Origin: Pseudomonadota bacterium
Lineage (GTDB): Bacteria; Pseudomonadota; Gammaproteobacteria; Steroidobacterales; Steroidobacteraceae
Length of the DNA: 64,000 bases
Assembly (NCBI GenBank): GCA_023417315.1
Contig: JAEZFW010000057.1
Coordinates: 1 to 64,000, forward strand
Direction of reading: 5' to 3'
A program made the position numbers and the translations under genes. Positions 33,750-42,315 of this stretch are shown piece by piece. The notes under the pieces were generated by a model, which searched no databases, was not told the DNA's origin, and worked only from the letters and a program-made list of their open reading frames with translations. Within the stretch, counting starts at the first letter, position 1. Each line of letters opens with the position of its first letter.

Positions 33750-34373
33750 ATGCCTAAACGTACCAAATCGAGCCGCCGCTGGTTACAAGAACATGAGCGC
33801 GACGTTTATGTGAAGCGTGCGCGCGAAGAAGGGTATCGCTCGCGCGCGGTATTCAAGCTCGAAGAGATCCAGCGCACCGACCGGATCCTGAGGCCCGGCA
33901 TGACAGTCGTCGATCTGGGAGCAGCGCCGGGGGGCTGGAGCCAATTCGCAGCCAAGATCCTGCGAGGACGGGGGCGAATCATCGCGCTAGATATTCTGCC
34001 CATGGATGAGATCGCCGGAGTGGAATTCATCCTAGGCGACTTTTCGAGCGAAGAGGTGCTCAAGCAGCTCGAGGAGAGTCTGGCCGGTACACGCCCCGAG
34101 CTCGTGATGTCCGATATGGCTCCCAACATGTCAGGCATCGCCGATGTGGATCACGACCGGTCAATGTATCTCGTTGAACTTGCACTAGATTTTGCGAGAG
34201 CGCATTTGGCGCCAGGAGGCGATTTCCTGACCAAAGTCTTCCAGGGCCGCGGTTTTCAGCCCTTTATGACCGAGCTGCGAAAGAGCTTCGATACCGTAAA
34301 AGTCCGCAAACCGCCCGCCTCCCGCCAGCGCAGCGCGGAACTTTATCTACTGGCCCGGAACTTTGCCCAATGA
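33750..34373 (+). CDS. rlmE: 23S rRNA (uridine-2'-O) methyltransferase RlmE
   Basis: FtsJ/RrmJ methyltransferase that modifies U2552 in the ribosomal A loop. The 207-residue protein carries the SAM-binding motif VVDLGAAPGGWSQ and all four catalytic residues of the K-D-K-E tetrad: Lys36 (VFKLEE), Asp122 (MSDMAPN), Lys162 (LTKVFQG) and Glu197 (SAELYLL). The length matches the family (209 in E. coli). It precedes ftsH by 200 bases, as in E. coli, where the pair is heat-induced. I did not recognise a sigma-32 promoter upstream of either gene here. Confidence 0.97.
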   Translation: MPKRTKSSRRWLQEHERDVYVKRAREEGYRSRAVFKLEEIQRTDRILRPGMTVVDLGAAPGGWSQFAAKILRGRGRIIALDILPMDEIAGVEFILGDFSSEEVLKQLEESLAGTRPELVMSDMAPNMSGIADVDHDRSMYLVELALDFARAHLAPGGDFLTKVFQGRGFQPFMTELRKSFDTVKVRKPPASRQRSAELYLLARNFAQ

Positions 34374-34573
34374 GAAGGCCGTACGATTAATGGAATCTCG
34401 TAGCGGCACTCAGGGCATTGCCCAGTATTTCATTGTGGCATTGCCGGCTTACGTTGTAGTAGTGTCGATTGACGGTCAGATCCAACATTTATTGCTTGGT
34501 GGCTTGAGTCCTTCCGGCATCCCCCCACTTACCGCATAGTTGCATCAGTCACCGAGATCTCGAGGATTCGAAC

Positions 34574-36493
34574 TTGAATGATTTAGCGAAGAATATCGTG
34601 CTTTGGATCGTGATTGCCGTCGTCGTCGCGACGGTGGTCAGCAACTTCAGCACGCGATCCGGAGCACCGCAGGAGATCGCCTACTCGACGTTCCTCGAGC
34701 AAGTGAAGGACGGCGGGATCGCCGAAGTCACTTTCAAGGGCAACGTGCTCAAGGGCGTTCGCACAAACGGTGAACAGTTCACCGTTTATAACCCTGAGAC
34801 GGAGAACTCCGAGCTGATCGGAACGCTCATCGAAGAGCGCGTGAAATTCAGCGCTGCAGCGCCGGAACGCCAGTCGTTCCTGATGCAGCTTTTCATCTCT
34901 TCGTTCCCGATTCTGTTGTTGATCGCAGTGTGGGTCTACTTCATGCGCCAGATGCAAGGCGGCGCGGGTGGACGCGGTGCGATGTCGTTCGGCAAGAGCC
35001 GCGCGCGCCTGCTCGGCGAAGATCAGGTGCAAGTCACGTTCGCGGATGTCGCCGGCGTAGACGAGGCAAAGGAAGAAGTTGTCGAGATCGTCGAGTTCCT
35101 GAAGGACCCAGGCAAGTTCCAGCGCTTGGGCGGCAAGATTCCGCGCGGTGTGTTGATGGTTGGCTCGCCGGGCACTGGCAAGACGCTGCTCGCGCGCGCG
35201 ATCGCCGGTGAGGCGAAAGTGCCGTTCTTCACGATCTCAGGTTCGGACTTCGTCGAGATGTTCGTAGGTGTCGGCGCTTCTCGCGTGCGAGACATGTTCG
35301 ACCAAGCGAAGAAGCATGCTCCGTGCATCATCTTCATCGACGAAATCGATGCGGTCGGTCGTCATCGTGGCGCTGGCCTAGGTGGCGGTCATGATGAGCG
35401 TGAGCAGACCTTGAACCAGCTGCTCGTCGAAATGGATGGCTTCGAAGGCACCGAGGGCGTCATCGTCATTGCGGCCACGAACCGTCCCGATGTTTTGGAT
35501 CCCGCGCTGCTGCGTCCGGGCCGCTTCGATCGTCAGGTCGTGGTACCGCTGCCCGACGTTCGCGGTCGCGAGCAGATCTTGAAAGTTCACATGCGCAAGC
35601 TCCCGCTCGCCGAAGACGTGAAGCCGCAGATCATTGCGCGCGGCACGCCTGGCTTCTCGGGTGCGGATCTCGCGAACCTGGTGAACGAGGCCGCGTTGTT
35701 CGCGGCTCGTGCGAATCGACGCACTGTCACGATGGACGAGTTCGAGCGCGCCAAAGACAAAATCATGATGGGCGCGGAACGGCGCTCCATGGTCATGGAC
35801 GAGCAAGAGAAGCGACTCACGGCTTATCACGAGGCGGGCCACGCGATCGTCGGTTTGTCCGTTCCGGAGCACGATCCTGTTTACAAGGTGACGATCATCC
35901 CGCGTGGTCGTGCGCTGGGCGTGACGATGTTCCTGCCCGAAACGGATCGCTACAGCACGAGCAAGCGCCGTCTCGAGAGTCGAATCACGACGCTATTCGG
36001 CGGACGTATGGCGGAAGAGATGATCTTCGGACCGGAATCCGTCACGACCGGCGCTTCGAACGACATCGAGCGCGCAACGGAAATCGCTCGCAACATGGTG
36101 ACTCGCTGGGGTCTGTCGGACCGATTGGGGCCGCTCACGTATTCCGAAGAATCCGGTGAGGTCTTCCTCGGTCGCACGGTGACGCAGCACAAGCAAGTGT
36201 CCGACGTCACGGCACATGCCATCGACGAGGAAGTACGTCGTTTGATCGACACGAACTATCAGCGGTGCAAGAACATCCTCGAGAGCAACCTCGAGAAACT
36301 GCACAAGATGGCGGAGGCGTTGATCAAGTACGAAACGATCGACGAAGCTCAGATCAAGGACATCATGGATGGACGCGATCCACAGCCGCCCGCCGGCTGG
36401 GATGATTCCGCGACGCCGACTCCGGGTGGCGGCAAGATGCGCGATCGCGAGCCTGCTGAGACCCCGATCGGCAAGCCGGCTAGCCAGCACTGA
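34574..36493 (+). CDS. ftsH: ATP-dependent zinc metalloprotease FtsH
   Basis: Membrane-anchored AAA+ protease that degrades unassembled membrane proteins and regulators such as LpxC and sigma-32. The 639-residue protein starts with a TTG (MNDLAKNIVLW), with a GAGGA site eight bases upstream. A membrane helix (about 8-24), a periplasmic region, a second helix (about 98-118), then the AAA module with Walker A GSPGTGKT (197-204), Walker B IIFIDEIDAVGRHR and the second region of homology RPDVLDPALLRPGRFD, and the zinc site HEAGH (419-423). The tail is Pro/Gly-rich. A terminator follows within 90 bases. Confidence 0.98.
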   Translation: MNDLAKNIVLWIVIAVVVATVVSNFSTRSGAPQEIAYSTFLEQVKDGGIAEVTFKGNVLKGVRTNGEQFTVYNPETENSELIGTLIEERVKFSAAAPERQSFLMQLFISSFPILLLIAVWVYFMRQMQGGAGGRGAMSFGKSRARLLGEDQVQVTFADVAGVDEAKEEVVEIVEFLKDPGKFQRLGGKIPRGVLMVGSPGTGKTLLARAIAGEAKVPFFTISGSDFVEMFVGVGASRVRDMFDQAKKHAPCIIFIDEIDAVGRHRGAGLGGGHDEREQTLNQLLVEMDGFEGTEGVIVIAATNRPDVLDPALLRPGRFDRQVVVPLPDVRGREQILKVHMRKLPLAEDVKPQIIARGTPGFSGADLANLVNEAALFAARANRRTVTMDEFERAKDKIMMGAERRSMVMDEQEKRLTAYHEAGHAIVGLSVPEHDPVYKVTIIPRGRALGVTMFLPETDRYSTSKRRLESRITTLFGGRMAEEMIFGPESVTTGASNDIERATEIARNMVTRWGLSDRLGPLTYSEESGEVFLGRTVTQHKQVSDVTAHAIDEEVRRLIDTNYQRCKNILESNLEKLHKMAEALIKYETIDEAQIKDIMDGRDPQPPAGWDDSATPTPGGGKMRDREPAETPIGKPASQH

Positions 36494-36498
36494 GCTTT

Positions 36499-36622
36499 GG
36501 CCACTGGCTAACTGGCCAACGGTTAACTGGCCAGAGCAGACTGGTCGTTAGACAATGAAGCCCGCGCCACATGGCGCGGGCTTTTTACTGGCCAGCAGCT
36601 AGTGGTCAGTCGACCAGTCGCC
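36499..36622. repeat. Inverted word-repeat element D around the ftsH terminator
   Basis: Words of the ACTGGCCA/ACTGGCTA type stand on both sides of the ftsH terminator. The left arm 36499-36534 and the reverse complement of the right arm 36588-36622 can be aligned over about 35 positions with about two thirds identity and a conserved CTGGCCAG end. The right arm ends just before the folP start. It is weaker than elements B, C and F, but the architecture is the same. Confidence 0.6.
36559..36586 (+). terminator. Rho-independent terminator after ftsH
   Basis: AGCCCGCGCC-acat-GGCGCGGGCT (36559-36582) forms a perfect 10-bp GC stem followed by TTTTT. It lies 65 bases after the ftsH stop and separates rlmE-ftsH from folP-glmM. 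Confidence 0.95.
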
Positions 36623-36629
36623 AAAACAC

Positions 36630-37484
36630 ATGCTTCTCCGCTGCGCCTCCCGCACCGTCGACCTTTCCACGCCGATCGTCATGGGCGTGCTGAATGTCAC
36701 GCCTGATTCCTTCTCCGATGGCGGTAAGTATCAGCAGCTCGATCGCGCAATCGAACAAGCGACGCAAATGGCGGAGGAGGGCGCAGGCTTCATCGATATC
36801 GGAGGAGAATCCACACGACCCGCCGCTGAGCCCGTGACCGAGACGGAAGAATTGCGACGCGTCATTCCCGTTATCGAGGCCCTCGTGCGTCGCATCGAGA
36901 TCCCGATCTCTGTGGACACGAGCAAACCGAATGTGATGCGTGCAGCTGTTGAAGCTGGCGCTCAGCTCATCAACGACGTTTACGCCCTCCGGGCACCAGG
37001 TGCCCTGGAAGCGGCGCAAAGGAGTGGGGCAGCCGTGTGTCTGATGCACATGAAAGGCGAGCCGCGCACGATGCAGCTCAAGCCCGAATACCAGAACGTC
37101 GTCGCCGAGGTTCGGGGATTTCTCGCCGAGCGAGTTGATGCATGCCTCAAGGCCGATATCGCTGCGGAACGTCTAGTTGTTGATCCAGGTATCGGATTCG
37201 GTAAGCAGCTTCAGCATAATCTTGCGCTACTTGCGGCCATTCCAGTTTGGACTGTACGAGATCTGCCGGTGTTGATCGGCGTATCGCGCAAGTCGATGTT
37301 CGGTGCGTTGCTCGACCGAGCAGTCGATGAACGTCTGCCCGGCGCACTCGCGGCTGCAGCTGCAAGCGTGCTTGCAGGCGCACGAATCATCCGTGCGCAC
37401 GACGTTCGGGCGACCGTTGACGCGATCAAGGTTGCGACGGCTTTGAAGAGCGCAGGCTATAGAATCACATCCAAAGGAGAATGA
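36630..37484 (+). CDS. folP: Dihydropteroate synthase
   Basis: Condenses p-aminobenzoate with the pterin diphosphate in folate synthesis; the sulfonamide target. The 284-residue TIM-barrel protein shows MGVLNVTPDSFSDGGKY (pterin-phosphate loop), FIDIGGESTRPAAEPV, INDVYALR, MHMKGEPRTMQ and the end LIGVSRKSMFG. All substrate-binding residues of the family appear present. It sits between ftsH and glmM, as in E. coli, and is separated from ftsH by a strong terminator, so a promoter is expected in 36587-36629, within the repeat arm. Confidence 0.97.
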   Translation: MLLRCASRTVDLSTPIVMGVLNVTPDSFSDGGKYQQLDRAIEQATQMAEEGAGFIDIGGESTRPAAEPVTETEELRRVIPVIEALVRRIEIPISVDTSKPNVMRAAVEAGAQLINDVYALRAPGALEAAQRSGAAVCLMHMKGEPRTMQLKPEYQNVVAEVRGFLAERVDACLKADIAAERLVVDPGIGFGKQLQHNLALLAAIPVWTVRDLPVLIGVSRKSMFGALLDRAVDERLPGALAAAAASVLAGARIIRAHDVRATVDAIKVATALKSAGYRITSKGE

Positions 37485-37488
37485 AGAA

Positions 37489-38826
37489 GTGGGGCGCAAG
37501 TATTTCGGCACAGATGGCGTTCGCGGGCGAGTCGGCGAGCATCCGCTAACCGTGGAGTTCGCGCTCAAGCTCGCAAGCGCGGCTGCACGCGTGCTAGCCC
37601 CGAACGGCGGCACAGTGCTCGTGGGTAAGGATACGCGACTGTCCGGATACATGTTCGAATCAGCGCTCGAGGCAGGCTTCGTTGCTGCCGGCGTCAATGT
37701 CATGCTCATCGGGCCGCTGCCTACACCGGGTATCGCGTACCTCACGAAGCGATTCGATTGCGACTTCGGCGTCGTGATCAGCGCATCGCACAATCTCTAC
37801 GAAGACAACGGCATCAAATTCTTCGATCGCGAAGGCGGCAAGCTGTCCGACGAGACGGAAGCGCAGATCGAGCAGTTCTTGGATCAATCTCCGGTCACGC
37901 GCAGCTCGGGGGCGCTTGGGCGTGCGATGCGCGTAGACAAGTCGCGCGTGAAGTATCAGGAGTTCTGCGCGTCGACTGTGGCGGGGCTGGATCTCACCGG
38001 CTTCAAGATCGTCATCGATTGCGCGAACGGGGCGGGCTACAAGGTCGGACCTCGCATCCTTGCGGATCTCGGCGCCGAGATCGTACCGATCGGGTGCTCG
38101 CCGAATGGGCGCAACATCAATCTGAACTGCGGGTCCACGTCTCCTGAGTTGATTCAGTTGACCGTTCCCGGCGTGCGCGCCCATGCGGGCATCGCGCTCG
38201 ACGGTGATGGAGATCGGCTGTTGATGGTGGATCACCTCGGACGAACCGTCGATGGCGATCAATTGCTCTACATCATCGCTCGCGCGCGACACGAACAGGG
38301 ATCGTTGGTCGGCCCGGTCGTGGGTACGGTCATGAGCAATCTCGGTCTCGAGCACGCGCTCGCTAAGGAGGGAATCGGGTTTCAGCGTGCCAAGGTGGGC
38401 GATCGATATGTATTGGAGAAGCTGCGTCAAACGGGTGGTGTGCTCGGCGGCGAAACCTCAGGCCATCTGCTGTGTCTCGACCGCACGACGACAGGCGATG
38501 CCCTCATCAGCGCGCTGCAAGTGCTAGCGATCATGAAGCAGAGCGGTCGGAGCCTTGCGGAGCTCGCCGCTCCGATGCCCAAGTACCCGCAGGTCCTGCA
38601 GAACGTCCGCGTTGCCCGCAAGATCGATCCAAATAGCTCGTCGGTGGTTCGAGATGCAGTGTCCGCGGCGGAGAAGCAGCTCGGCGAGACGGGGCGGATC
38701 GTACTTCGGGCATCCGGCACCGAACCGGTCATCCGAGTGATGGTCGAAGGGAGCGACGAGCGGCTCGTGACTGAAATCGCAACGCGCTTGTCTGCTTGTG
38801 TCGCATCCGCTGCGGAGGCCGCCTGA
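37489..38826 (+). CDS. glmM: Phosphoglucosamine mutase
   Basis: Interconverts glucosamine-6-phosphate and glucosamine-1-phosphate on the path to UDP-GlcNAc. The 445-residue protein starts with a GTG (MGRKYFGTDGVRG) four bases after the folP stop, with GGAG upstream. The active-site block reads ISASHNLYEDNGIKFF, with the phosphorylated Ser100; the usual Pro after Asn102 is Leu103 here. The metal loop ALDGDGDRLLMVD, the sugar loop GGETSGHLL and the phosphate-binding end RASGTEPVIRVMVEG are intact, so the enzyme is probably active. A 176-base GC-rich spacer follows before tpiA. Confidence 0.96.
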   Translation: MGRKYFGTDGVRGRVGEHPLTVEFALKLASAAARVLAPNGGTVLVGKDTRLSGYMFESALEAGFVAAGVNVMLIGPLPTPGIAYLTKRFDCDFGVVISASHNLYEDNGIKFFDREGGKLSDETEAQIEQFLDQSPVTRSSGALGRAMRVDKSRVKYQEFCASTVAGLDLTGFKIVIDCANGAGYKVGPRILADLGAEIVPIGCSPNGRNINLNCGSTSPELIQLTVPGVRAHAGIALDGDGDRLLMVDHLGRTVDGDQLLYIIARARHEQGSLVGPVVGTVMSNLGLEHALAKEGIGFQRAKVGDRYVLEKLRQTGGVLGGETSGHLLCLDRTTTGDALISALQVLAIMKQSGRSLAELAAPMPKYPQVLQNVRVARKIDPNSSSVVRDAVSAAEKQLGETGRIVLRASGTEPVIRVMVEGSDERLVTEIATRLSACVASAAEAA

Positions 38827-39002
38827 AAGCCTGCCTCCAGTCCCCACGTCGGACTTGAGTCCCCAATCCGCTTAGGCTCGGTCAGCTCGAGCGCACGGTT
38901 GCGTTGCTTTCCGGCGGGCTCGCCGCTAAGCTGCGCGCCCTTCGCCAAGGCCCGTTGCCCTCGAGAGGTTCCTGGCCCAAGGCTCCCCTATGAGGATGTT
39001 CG

Positions 39003-39761
39003 ATGCGCCGACCGTTCGTCGCAGGTAACTGGAAAATGCATGGCTCGCGCGGCGAGAACGCGCAGCTATTGGACGGCCTGCTGCAGAACCTGCCCGCTCA
39101 GACGTCTGCCGACATCGCAGTATGTCCGCCGTTCGTCTATTTGTGGGAGATCGCGCGACTGCTCAAATCCTCCGTCGTCGCGCTCGGCGCGCAATCCGTC
39201 TGTGCAGAGAGCATGGGCGCGTTCACGGGTGAGGTGTCGGCCAACATGCTGCGTGACATCGGCTGCACTTATGTGATCGTAGGGCATTCGGAGCGGCGTG
39301 CTATTTATAAGGAAGACGATGCCCTCGTCGCACGCAAGTTCCTGGCTGCTCAATCGCAGAGCCTAGTGCCGATTTTGTGCGTCGGGGAAACCCTAGAAGA
39401 GCGTGAGCGTGGGCAGACGACGAGCGTCGTCTCCCGTCAGCTCTCGGCAGTGTTGGACGTGGCCGGCGTCGGCTCACTGACGAATGCCGTTGTCGCTTAT
39501 GAGCCCGTGTGGGCGATCGGCACCGGCAAGACCGCGACCCCGGAGCAGGCTCAAGAAGTTCATGCGCATATCCGCGCCGATGTCGCGAAACATGATGCTA
39601 AAATCGCAAGCCAGCTGCGGATCCTTTATGGGGGCAGTGTGAAGGCGGCAAACGCGCGCGAGATCTTCGCGATGCCCGACGTGGATGGTGGGTTGATCGG
39701 TGGCGCCTCGTTGAAAGCCGACGAGTTCTTGAAAATCTGCGCTGCCGCCCAAGCTCACTGA
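39003..39761 (+). CDS. tpiA: Triosephosphate isomerase
   Basis: Interconverts dihydroxyacetone phosphate and glyceraldehyde-3-phosphate. The 252-residue barrel has the catalytic Lys11 (GNWKMHG), His95 (IVGHSERR) and Glu167 (AYEPVWAIGTGKTATPEQA), and ends with the phosphate loop ILYGGSVKAAN and DGGLIGGASL. Full length. It precedes secG by 46 bases, the tpiA-secG-tRNA-Leu-nuoA order found in several gammaproteobacteria. Upstream is the GC-rich glmM-tpiA spacer without a gene. Confidence 0.98.
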   Translation: MRRPFVAGNWKMHGSRGENAQLLDGLLQNLPAQTSADIAVCPPFVYLWEIARLLKSSVVALGAQSVCAESMGAFTGEVSANMLRDIGCTYVIVGHSERRAIYKEDDALVARKFLAAQSQSLVPILCVGETLEERERGQTTSVVSRQLSAVLDVAGVGSLTNAVVAYEPVWAIGTGKTATPEQAQEVHAHIRADVAKHDAKIASQLRILYGGSVKAANAREIFAMPDVDGGLIGGASLKADEFLKICAAAQAH

Positions 39762-39807
39762 GCGCGTTGAGTTCCTGACAGATGATCTTCGCGCCGGTAG
39801 TATTGCA

Positions 39808-40191
39808 ATGAACTGGTTACATACCACGACAGTGATCTTTCACGTGCTCATCGCGGCCGCCATCGTCGGCCTCGTGCTGTTGCAGCGTGGAAAGGGCGCA
39901 GACGCCGGTGCGGGTTTCGGTGCTGGCGCATCGGGGACGGTATTCGGCGCACGAGGCTCCGCTTCATTTCTGTCGCGGACCACGGCGACGCTCGCAGCGT
40001 TGTTCATCGTCACGAGTTTGACGCTCGCCTATTTGGATAGTCGCAGCCCAGTGGCGCCCACGAGTGTGATCGATCGCGTGCAGACTCCGGCGCAGCAGAC
40101 GAGCGAGAGCGAGTTGCCGGCGGTGCCTGCAGAGGCGAACGATGCGGTCGAGTTGCCGAGTCCGCCGAGCGAACCGTCAGAGCAACAGTAG
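39808..40191 (+). CDS. secG: Preprotein translocase subunit SecG
   Basis: Small SecYEG subunit that aids protein export. The 127-residue protein has two membrane helices (about 5-25, VIFHVLIAAAIVGLVLLQRG, and 52-74, SFLSRTTATLAALFIVTSLTLAYL) separated by the Gly-rich loop KGADAGAGFGAGASGTVFGARG typical of SecG. The acidic Pro/Glu/Ser-rich tail is variable in the family. The spacer to the tRNA gene (40192-40300) starts with imperfect AGTAG word repeats and holds nothing coding. Confidence 0.95.
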   Translation: MNWLHTTTVIFHVLIAAAIVGLVLLQRGKGADAGAGFGAGASGTVFGARGSASFLSRTTATLAALFIVTSLTLAYLDSRSPVAPTSVIDRVQTPAQQTSESELPAVPAEANDAVELPSPPSEPSEQQ

Positions 40192-40300
40192 TGGGCGACA
40201 GTAGCGAGCAGCAGTAGAAAGTTTGACCCCTCAGCTCTGTGCTAAAAACGCAGAGAGAGTACGAAAGGCGCACCACTGCCTTACGCGACTCGAAATCGGT

Positions 40301-40385
40301 GCGGATGTGGTGGAACTGGTAGACACGCTACTTTGAGGGGGTAGTGGGGCAACCCGTGTCGGTTCGAGTCCGACCATCCGCACCA
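40301..40385 (+). tRNA. tRNA-Leu (anticodon GAG)
   Basis: An 85-base class II tRNA: acceptor GCGGATG pairs with CATCCGC, the D-arm GTGGTGGAACTGGTAGACAC is the leucine type, the anticodon GAG is at 40335-40337 in the loop between CTAC and GTAG, a long variable arm follows, then the T-arm GGTTCGAGTCC, discriminator A and an encoded CCA. It reads CUC and CUU. It lies between secG and nuoA, its common place in gammaproteobacteria. Confidence 0.97.
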
Positions 40386-40747
40386 GCTCTCACCGCGCAA
40401 GTCCCGCATTTCCCCCTTTCTGTCACATCCCGACGATGCAGAGCGTCTGCACTCGCGTGGCGTCCTTGCGCTCCCACGGTGATATACCCTTACGCGCTTC
40501 CCAGATGAGCGGTGATCTACGTCGTTCGTCGTGGATGAGCAGCGGCAATGCTCACGAAAGCGATTTACGTGTTACCGATTCGCAACGTCCTGATACAATG
40601 CGCGCCCGCTGGCGCCAGGTCGAGAATATTCCTGAAGACGACCTTCACTACTGTGTCGATGTACGACCAGTAGGCATTCGACTGCGTCGGTCGCTCGCGC
40701 TGCGAGCGCAAGCGTTTCGTGGCGACAGCCAGAGGACTCGCCGGTAG
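40386..40747 (+). promoter_or_regulatory. nuo operon upstream region with a TACAAT promoter
   Basis: A 362-base spacer without a credible gene; an open frame that ends on the nuoA ATG has no family features. A good -10 TACAAT stands at 40594-40599, with a weak GTTACC 17 bases upstream, giving a start near 40606 and a leader of about 140 bases for the nuo message. The sequence TACAATGCGCGCC also appears at the rpsO promoter, so this may be a favoured local promoter form. Confidence 0.5.
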
Positions 40748-41104
40748 ATGTTGCAGAACTACGTGCCCATCTTGATTTTTCTCGGAGTCGCGACCGCTCT
40801 GGGCGCCGTTCTCATCGGTCTCGGATTTCTGTTCGGGCCGCGCAAGCCCGACGAAGAGAAGCTCTCAGCGTATGAGTGCGGTTTCGAGGCCTTCTCTGAT
40901 TCGCGCATGCGCTTCGACGTTCGGTACTACCTCGTCGCCATTCTCTTCATCGTGTTCGATCTCGAAATCGCCTTCCTGTTTCCCTGGGCCGTCTCGCTCG
41001 GGACGATCGGGACGGTCGGCGTGATCGCTATGGGAATCTTCTTGGCGATTCTCGTCGTTGGCTTTGTCTACGAGTGGAAGAAGGGAGCCTTGGAATGGGA
41101 TTGA
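40748..41104 (+). CDS. nuoA: NADH-quinone oxidoreductase subunit A
   Basis: Small membrane subunit of complex I beside the quinone channel. The 118-residue protein has three membrane helices (about 8-30, 62-82, 88-110) and the signature KLSAYECGFEAFSDSRMRFDVRYYLVAILFIVFDLEIAFLFPW, in which the Tyr-Glu-Cys-Gly loop and the FDLE segment are conserved. It is the first gene of a complete nuoA-N operon. Its end overlaps the nuoB start by ten bases. Confidence 0.98.
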   Translation: MLQNYVPILIFLGVATALGAVLIGLGFLFGPRKPDEEKLSAYECGFEAFSDSRMRFDVRYYLVAILFIVFDLEIAFLFPWAVSLGTIGTVGVIAMGIFLAILVVGFVYEWKKGALEWD

Positions 41105-41598
41105 CCGCGCCCACGGCGGAAACGCCCGATGCACCACCTCCTGATCGAGGTTTCGTCACGACGACCGTCGACAAGCTCGTCAATTGGGCTCGGACCGGTT
41201 CGATGTGGCCCATGACCTTCGGTCTCGCGTGCTGCGCAGTGGAGATGATGCACGCAGGGGCCGCGCGCTACGACCTCGATCGCTTCGGTGTCGTCTTTCG
41301 CCCCAGCCCGCGACAGTCTGATGTCATGATCGTCGCGGGCACGCTCGTGAACAAAATGGCACCCGCTCTGCGCAAGGTTTACGACCAGATGCCCGAGCCT
41401 CGCTGGGTGATCTCGATGGGGTCCTGCGCCAACGGCGGCGGGTACTACCACTACTCCTATGCCGTGGTGCGCGGCTGCGATCGCATCGTTCCCGTGGACG
41501 TATACGTGCCAGGGTGTCCGCCCAACGCAGAGGCGCTCCTGTACGGCATTCTGCAATTGCAGAACAAGATCCGTCGTACCAGCACGATCGCTCGCTAG
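41095..41598 (+). CDS. nuoB: NADH-quinone oxidoreductase subunit B
   Basis: Carries the terminal [4Fe-4S] cluster N2 that reduces quinone. From the ATG at 41095 (GGGAG eight bases upstream) the protein has 167 residues. The cluster ligands are the adjacent cysteines in FGLACCAVEMM, the Cys of GSCANGGGYYHYSY and that of YVPGCPPNAEALLYGI. The N-terminal VTTTVDKLVNWARTGSMWPM is the usual amphipathic segment. A slightly longer frame from 41074 lies wholly in nuoA and is not preferred. Confidence 0.98.
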   Translation: MGLTAPTAETPDAPPPDRGFVTTTVDKLVNWARTGSMWPMTFGLACCAVEMMHAGAARYDLDRFGVVFRPSPRQSDVMIVAGTLVNKMAPALRKVYDQMPEPRWVISMGSCANGGGYYHYSYAVVRGCDRIVPVDVYVPGCPPNAEALLYGILQLQNKIRRTSTIAR

Positions 41599-41607
41599 AG
41601 GTCTTTG

Positions 41608-42315
41608 ATGAGTGCACGCAGCGAGACATTGGCCTCGAGAATCGGTGCGCGCTTCGGCGAACGCTTGCGAGCGCTGCCATGCGTAGCGCACGACGTCGCG
41701 TTCGAAGTGCCGCGCGAGGAGCTGCTCGCGGTGTGTCGCGAGTTGCGCGACAACCCCGATTTCGGGTTCGAGCAGCTCATCGATCTCGCCGGCGTCGATT
41801 TCCTCGATTACGGTCGCGACGAGTGGAACACGTACAGCTCAACGGCGACCGGCTTCAGCCGCGGCGTGAATCGCATTCGTGAAAAGGTGTCGGAGCCGCG
41901 CGAGGCGCGCTTCGCAGTGACCTACCAGCTGCTCTCGATCTCGAACAACTGGCGCCTGCGTCTGCGTTCGTACGCATCTGACGGCGAGCCACCCGTGATC
42001 GACTCCGTGGTCGGCATCTGGGCAGCGGCGAATTGGTTCGAGCGCGAAGCGTTCGATCTGTTCGGCATCTTCTTCAACGAGCATCCGGACCTGCGCCGCT
42101 TGCTGACCGACTATGGATTCATCGGACATCCGTTCCGCAAGGACTTCCCGCTCATCGGCAACGTCGAAGTGAAGTTCGATCCTGCGAAAGGACGCGTTGT
42201 TTATCAACCCGTCACGATCGAGCCGCGCACACTCGTGCCGCGTGTCATTCGCGAAGACAACCGTTACGAGCCTGCGCTGAAAGACGTGCCCGTGGGGGCA
42301 GATACTCGTGGCTGA
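41608..42315 (+). CDS. nuoC: NADH-quinone oxidoreductase subunit C
   Basis: 30-kDa-type subunit of the peripheral arm near cluster N2. From the ATG at 41608 it has 235 residues; a TTG immediately before it is an alternative. Hallmarks are the fold core FAVTYQLLSISNNWRLRLR, the block NWFEREAFDLFGIFFNEHPDLRRLLTDYGFIGHPFRKDFPL and the end YEPALKDVP. NuoC and NuoD are separate here, unlike the fused NuoCD of E. coli. It overlaps the nuoD start by eight bases. Confidence 0.97.
   Translation: MSARSETLASRIGARFGERLRALPCVAHDVAFEVPREELLAVCRELRDNPDFGFEQLIDLAGVDFLDYGRDEWNTYSSTATGFSRGVNRIREKVSEPREARFAVTYQLLSISNNWRLRLRSYASDGEPPVIDSVVGIWAAANWFEREAFDLFGIFFNEHPDLRRLLTDYGFIGHPFRKDFPLIGNVEVKFDPAKGRVVYQPVTIEPRTLVPRVIREDNRYEPALKDVPVGADTRG

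Noticed and set aside
40436..40747. 103-codon plus-strand frame just before nuoA
   Set aside because: Contains the probable nuo promoter, ends on the nuoA start and has no family features.
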